Source: Brevibacterium sp. UCMA 11754 (GTDB lineage: Bacteria; Actinomycetota; Actinomycetes; Actinomycetales; Brevibacteriaceae). Taken from it: a stretch of 64,000 nucleotides of DNA. Positions within the stretch are counted from its first letter, which is position 1. Each line of letters opens with the position of its first letter. The position numbers were made by a program, and so were the translations under genes. Where the stretch lies: the NCBI RefSeq assembly GCF_021532275.1, contig NZ_JACBOT010000009.1, positions 124,001 to 188,000 on the forward strand, given 5' to 3'. Shown here in pieces: positions 60,073-64,000 of this stretch. Under the pieces are notes generated by a model. The model had not been told where the DNA came from. It saw only the letters and a program-made list of their open reading frames with translations, and ran no database searches.

Positions 60073-61184
60073 CGACCGGCGAACTTCTCACGCATACGGG
60101 AGAACATGCCGCGGTTCTGGGTGGTGATCTGAGCGCGTGGGGTCTCTTCCTCGCGCAGAGTCGCCAGCTGTGACAGCAGTTCCTTCTGCTCATCGTCAAG
60201 CTTGTCCGGCGTCAACACGTCCACCGTGACGAGCAGGTCGCCTCGGGTCTCCGAACGCAGTCGGGTGGCACCGAGTCCTGGAAGCTTGATGACGGTGCCT
60301 GACTGGATGCCGGCGTCGATCGAGAGTTCCTGCGAGCCGTCGAAGGTGTCGAAGGGGATCGAAGCGCCCAGAGCGGCTGCGGTCATCGGCACGGAGACGG
60401 AGGCGCGCAGGTCGTCACCGTCGCGCTGGAAGACTTCGTGGCGGGAGACCATGACCTCGACGAAGAGGTCACCGGCAGGACCGCCGCCGGGTCCCACTTC
60501 GCCCTGCGATGAGAGCTGGATGCGGGTTCCGTCGGAGACTCCGGCGGGGATGCGGATCTTCATGGTCCGCTGCTTGCGGACCCGACCGTCACCCTGGCAG
60601 TTGAGGCAGGGGTTGGGAATGACGGTGCCGAAGCCGTGGCAGGAGTTGCACGTCTGGTTCGTCACCATCTGGCCCAGGAGCGTCCGGGTCATGCGCTGAA
60701 CGCTGCCAGCACCGTGGCACAGGGAACAAGTCTCAACGGATGTGCCCTGCTGGGTTCCGGCACCTGAGCAGGTGTCGCAGACGACGGCAGTGGTGACGTC
60801 GAGGTCGATGTTGCCGCCGAACGCGGCGGTCTCGAGATCGATGTTGACTCCGACGAGTGCGTCCTTGCCGCGTTGTGTGCGCGGCATCGGACCGCCGGCC
60901 GAGCCGGCTCCCCCGCCGAAGAAGGTCTCGAAGATGTCGCCGAAGCCGCCGAAGCCGCCACCGGCTGGGAAGCCCTGTCCGTTCTCGCCGCCGCCCATGT
61001 CGTAGTTACGGCGCTTCTCCGTATCGGAGAGGACATCGTAGGCGAGGGAAATGGCTTTGAACTCGTCCTCGTGTCCGGGGTTCACATCGGGGTGATACTT
61101 CCGGGCCAGCTTTCGGTACGACGATTTGATTTCAGCCGCCGAAGCGTCTTTGGACACTCCGAGTGTTTCATAGTGATCGGCCAC
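60069..61184 (-). CDS. dnaJ: Chaperone DnaJ (DnaJ2 type)
   Basis: DnaJ presents unfolded proteins to DnaK. Order: J domain with KYHPDVNPG, a Gly/Phe-rich linker (GFPAGGGFGGFGDIFETFFG), four zinc CxxCxGxG repeats (CDTCSGAG, CSLCHGAG, CNSCHGFG, CLNCQGDG) and the substrate-binding domain. 371 residues, GTG at 61184. Being next to hrcA, it is the DnaJ2 copy; dnaK-grpE-dnaJ1 would be elsewhere. Confidence 0.96.
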   Translation of the reverse strand: MADHYETLGVSKDASAAEIKSSYRKLARKYHPDVNPGHEDEFKAISLAYDVLSDTEKRRNYDMGGGENGQGFPAGGGFGGFGDIFETFFGGGAGSAGGPMPRTQRGKDALVGVNIDLETAAFGGNIDLDVTTAVVCDTCSGAGTQQGTSVETCSLCHGAGSVQRMTRTLLGQMVTNQTCNSCHGFGTVIPNPCLNCQGDGRVRKQRTMKIRIPAGVSDGTRIQLSSQGEVGPGGGPAGDLFVEVMVSRHEVFQRDGDDLRASVSVPMTAAALGASIPFDTFDGSQELSIDAGIQSGTVIKLPGLGATRLRSETRGDLLVTVDVLTPDKLDDEQKELLSQLATLREEETPRAQITTQNRGMFSRMREKFAGR

Positions 61185-61305
61185 AGAAACTTCTCTCTCC
61201 CTGGTGGTGTGCGTTGTTCGCGTTATCGTGCCTGTTCGCAGTGTGGTGCTTGGTCACGCTGTGCTGCTTGTTCGCGCTGTGCTGTGTGCTCTGGTGTCGG
61301 TGCAT

Positions 61306-62376
61306 CTAACCCTGGTCGAGGACAGAGGAGACGTATTTCGCCACGGCCCGGACAGCTGTGATCGTCGTAGGATAGTCCATCCGGGTCGGCCCGAGCACTG
61401 CCAATCGCGCGGTGGACCCCGCGTCATGACCATATTCGGCGGCCACGAGGGATGTCGAGCTGAACGACTCGTGAGTATTCTCACGACCGATCCGAACGCT
61501 GATCTCCTCTTGGTCCTCAGCCATCGACGTCAGCAGCTTGAGCAGTACGACCTGCTCTTCGAAAGCTTCGAGGATCGGTGCCATCTTCTCACCGAACTCC
61601 CTGCCGGAGCGAGCCAGGTTTGCTGTGCCTGCCATGATGATGCGCTCTTCACGCGTGGCAATGACGAGATCAGTCACGGCGGAGCGGACCTGCACCAGTG
61701 CTGCGGCTACGTCCGTTCCGACAGCGCCAGCTCCCACGACAGATTCTGCCTGGGTGCCGTCATCGTTCTGAGCCGAAGCACGAGGTGTGGCCGTGCTCAC
61801 GACTCTCGACAGCTTCTGACCGGAGAATTCGGCGTTGACCTCATCGCGGATTCCGCGCAGCGACTCATCGTCAACGACGCCCGGCGTGATCACGATCTTT
61901 TGCTCGACCTGCCCTGCGTCGGTGATGAGGACGACGAGGATGCGGTTGGGGCCCAGGCCCACTACCTCGATGTGCTTGATCGTGGCACGCGACACTGTCG
62001 GGTATTGGATCAGCGCCACTTGGTGAGTCAGGCCCGAGAGGACCCGCACCGTGCGATCGAGCATGTCGTCGAGGTCCCCGTTGCCATCGATGAGCTGGAA
62101 GATCGCACGCCGCTCAGCGTGCGTGAGCGGTTTGAAGTCGTCGATGCGATCAACGAACATCCGATAGCCGAGATCAGTCGGAATTCGACCGGCAGAGGTA
62201 TGAGGCTGCGCAATGTAGCCCTCCTGCTCCAGGTGGGCCATGTCATTGCGGATCGTGGCCGGAGAGACACCGAGCGTGTGGCGCTGAACGATGGCCTTCG
62301 ACCCGACGGGTTCATTGGTGGCGACGAAGTCTTCGACGATCGCACGCAGAACCTGTGCTCGCCTGCTGTCGTTCAT
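61306..62376 (-). CDS. hrcA: Heat-inducible transcription repressor HrcA
   Basis: HrcA represses heat-shock genes by binding CIRCE. The winged helix reads VGSKAIVQRHTLGVSPATIR followed by EQEGYIAQPHTSAGRIPTDL; the rest is the dimerisation domain, with a Ser/Ala/Gln-rich loop near ASAQNDDGTQAESVVG. ATG 62376 with AAGGGGA upstream; 356 residues. A perfect CIRCE lies 30 bp upstream, so it is autoregulated. The 121 bp between it and dnaJ are GT-rich with no clear signal. Confidence 0.96.
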   Translation of the reverse strand: MNDSRRAQVLRAIVEDFVATNEPVGSKAIVQRHTLGVSPATIRNDMAHLEQEGYIAQPHTSAGRIPTDLGYRMFVDRIDDFKPLTHAERRAIFQLIDGNGDLDDMLDRTVRVLSGLTHQVALIQYPTVSRATIKHIEVVGLGPNRILVVLITDAGQVEQKIVITPGVVDDESLRGIRDEVNAEFSGQKLSRVVSTATPRASAQNDDGTQAESVVGAGAVGTDVAAALVQVRSAVTDLVIATREERIIMAGTANLARSGREFGEKMAPILEAFEEQVVLLKLLTSMAEDQEEISVRIGRENTHESFSSTSLVAAEYGHDAGSTARLAVLGPTRMDYPTTITAVRAVAKYVSSVLDQG

Positions 62377-62405
62377 TCGTCCCCTTCCTTCGTTCGGCAC
62401 CGCAT

Positions 62406-62432
62406 TTGGCACTCATCTGCTTTGAGTGCCAA
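62406..62432. promoter_or_regulatory. CIRCE operator (HrcA binding site)
   Basis: TTGGCACTC, nine bases, GAGTGCCAA: a perfect 9-N9-9 inverted repeat matching the CIRCE consensus (TTAGCACTC-N9-GAGTGCTAA) but for one base per arm. It lies 30 bp before hrcA. Confidence 0.93.
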
Positions 62433-62523
62433 TTCTACGCCTCTTGCATTCCGAATTCACTTTCGGGCCCGCCCCAGCGGGTCTGCACCCATCGCATCGA
62501 GTCCTTGATTAGGGTGGTTGACC

Positions 62524-63380
62524 GTGAATACCTTTGATCGCTACGGGCCCGATGTGCTGGCCGGTTCCTCACCTTCCTCGCACCGGCCCAAGAAGTCCAC
62601 ACCTGTTGAGCTGGGTCTCGGAATGGTTCTCGAAGACGCGATGAGCGGATACGTCGGCGCCGTCGTCGGCGCTGAGAAGACCACCGCCGGAATCGTCGTC
62701 AATCTTGAGGACAGGGCAGGAAGGGTCCGCGCATTCCCCCTGGGTCCTGGCTTCCTGCTTGAGGGCAAACCCGTCGACATCAAACTGCCGACCAAGAAGA
62801 AGTCGGCTCCCGGTCGCACGGCTTCGGGCTCACGTGCGGTCGGCAATGCTCGTGCCCGGGTGGCTCGCGGGTCCCGCATCTGGGTCGAAGGCAAACACGA
62901 TGCTGAGCTCGTCGAGAAGATCTGGGGCGACGATCTGCGCGTCGAGGGAGTCGTCGTCGAACCGCTGGGTGGACTGGACGATGTCGCCGACAAGCTCGCG
63001 GCATTCGGTCCCGACAAGGACCACCGCGTCGGAGTCCTCGCCGACCACCTCGTGTCCGGCACCAAGGAATCCAAGATCGCCGAGGCGGTGCGTGCCGATC
63101 CCCGCTACCGCGACGTCGTCCACATCATCGGTCATCCCTATGTCGACATCTGGCAGGCGGTGAAGCCTCATGTCGTCGGCATCAGGGAATGGCCGGTCGT
63201 CCCCCGCGGTGAGGATTGGAAGACGGGAATCCTGAGACGTATCGGTTGGCCGCACGCCGACCACCGGGATGTGGCACGGGGTGGGTGCGCATCCTGGGCA
63301 AGGTCAGCACTATCGCCGATGTCGAACCCACGCTCTCGGGCCGAGTCGAAGAGCTCATCGACTTCGTCACCGTCGGCTGA
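62524..63380 (+). pseudogene. DUF3097 protein, interrupted by a one-base frameshift
   Basis: Frame 1 from GTG 62524 (or TTG 62518) gives a DUF3097 protein: FDRYGPDVLAG, then GSRIWVEGKHDAELVEKIWG, VEPLGGLDDVADKLAAFGP, and VVPRGEDWKTGILRRIGWPH. At about 63278-63285 (a GGGG-T-GGG run) the frame is lost: the expected ending, WVRILGKVSTIADVEPTLSG then RVEELIDFVTVG and a TGA at 63378-63380, is in another frame. Read without the shift, the chain runs on as 95 residues of unrelated sequence to 63471. A sequencing or assembly error in the G-run, or a real recent mutation, would look the same. DUF3097 function is unknown. Confidence 0.8.
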
Positions 63381-63385
63381 AGCTC

Positions 63386-63421
63386 GATCGCATCTCGTCA
63401 AGAGCAGGATGAGATGTGATC
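63386..63421 (+). terminator. Imperfect hairpin after the DUF3097 gene
   Basis: GATCGCATCTC and GAGATGTGATC form an 11-bp stem with one G-U pair, starting six bases after the restored DUF3097 stop. Its position supports 63380 as the original gene end. Confidence 0.45.
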
Positions 63422-63510
63422 AACTTGGTACAGCTTTGAGGCAAACCCCCATCCGGCGACCACACGTTTGACGATAGGGTGAAGGCCACGAAGCTCTGAA
63501 AGGATCCCGC

Positions 63511-64000
63511 ATGTCTGACAATGCCCAGCAGCCGAACTACGGCCCTGACGAATCTCGTCCTATGCCGCCGAACTATTCTCAGGCCTCCGGACCCCAGCAA
63601 CCCTATGCCCAGCAGAATCAGAACCCGGCTTCACAGCAGCCGGATCAGCGCCAGCAGGCTTTTGGCTCCCAGCAGCCAAACCCAACGCCAGACGGATCGC
63701 AGCAGTACGGATCCCAGCAGGGTCAGAATTTCGATGGTCAGCCGAACCAGTCCTACGGCCAGCAACCTTATGGTTCGCAGCAGCCCTACGGCGATCAGCA
63801 GCCCTTCGCTCAGCAACCTTATGGTTCGCAACAGCCCTACAGCGCCCAGCAACCTTATGGTTCGCAGCAGCAACCTTATGGTGCTCAGAGCTATGGCGGT
63901 GCGGCATTCGGCCCCGGGATGGCCTCAGCCACGTCACATGCCGCCACGATACCGATGGGGGCCCCGCTTCCCGACGCCGCTTATGGGTCAGGTTCGGTCG
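63511..64000 (+). CDS. Q/P/Y-rich protein, N-terminal part (runs off the window)
   Basis: An ATG at 63511 with AAAGGA upstream opens a frame that has no stop before the window edge (163 codons seen). The visible part is low complexity: about eight tandem copies of QQPYGSQ/QQPYGAQ-type units, ending in MGAPLPDAAYGSGSV. Such tails usually precede membrane domains (DUF805 or DUF4190-like) in actinobacteria; none is visible here, so function is open. It resembles the N-terminus of the protein at 51825-53195. Confidence 0.75.
   Translation, partial: MSDNAQQPNYGPDESRPMPPNYSQASGPQQPYAQQNQNPASQQPDQRQQAFGSQQPNPTPDGSQQYGSQQGQNFDGQPNQSYGQQPYGSQQPYGDQQPFAQQPYGSQQPYSAQQPYGSQQQPYGAQSYGGAAFGPGMASATSHAATIPMGAPLPDAAYGSGSV

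Noticed and set aside
61200-61300. GT-rich near-repeats between hrcA and dnaJ
   Set aside because: Irregular, with no conserved unit, palindrome or reading frame that I can defend.
63730-63880. Short regular direct repeats near the right edge
   Set aside because: They encode in-frame QQPYGSQ units of the Q-rich protein; not CRISPR.

Overview
The window is 64 kb of chromosome from a high-GC actinobacterium. The evidence is the gene order pyrR-pyrB-pyrC-carA-carB-pyrF-mihF-gmk-rpoZ-coaBC-metK-priA, the actinobacterial integration host factor mIHF, an EF-P with the PGKGP loop, an HrcA-DnaJ-RsmE-PhoH-YbeY-Era block and frequent GTG starts. The arrangement rarA-rpsD-alaS-ruvX-mltG-aroE fits Micrococcales; a Brevibacterium-like organism is my best guess, but the genus is inference. 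No rRNA, phage, transposase or CRISPR array is visible, and no gene-free stretch exceeds 300 bp.

Layout, mostly on the minus strand. 1-3.9 kb: priA (partial), metK, coaBC, rpoZ and gmk, chained by 4-5 bp start/stop overlaps. 3.9-13.1 kb: mihF and the pyrimidine operon pyrR-pyrB-pyrC-(PH-like membrane protein)-carA-carB-pyrF, with a PyrR-type RNA site at the start of pyrR and a strong hairpin after pyrF. 13.2-20.7 kb: nusB, efp, aroB-aroK-aroC, a prepilin peptidase, aroE, mltG and ruvX. 20.6-31.3 kb: alaS, rpsD, a cation/proton antiporter, rarA, aspS, an ArsR-type regulator and hisS. 31.4-36.5 kb: a metallo-hydrolase, a DUF349 coiled-coil protein, a small AbiEi-like protein and rel. 36.5-46.2 kb: secF-secD-yajC, then ruvB-ruvA, a DUF222/HNH endonuclease gene, ruvC and yebC. 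46.3-53.2 kb: Nudix hydrolase, S9 peptidase, HIT protein, thrS and a Q/G/Y-rich membrane protein. 53.3-53.8 kb: four tRNA genes (Val-GAC, Val-CAC, Cys-GCA, Gly-GCC). 53.9-62.4 kb: a PGPGW membrane protein, zapE, era, a CNNM/CorC protein, ybeY, phoH, rsmE, dnaJ and hrcA with a CIRCE operator. 62.5-64 kb: a frameshifted DUF3097 gene and the start of a second Q-rich protein.

The genes are largely housekeeping: nucleotide and shikimate biosynthesis, tRNA charging, protein export, recombination, ribosome maturation and the stringent response. The unusual material is at small scale: the HNH gene separating ruvC from ruvAB, a LexA-like box before ruvA, a PyrR site placed for translational repression, a 13-bp palindrome over the start of an AbiEi-like gene, low-complexity insertions in SecD, RarA and AroE, two tRNA-Val genes that differ at two bases, and a single-base frameshift in the DUF3097 gene. 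I found no convincing new multi-gene system.
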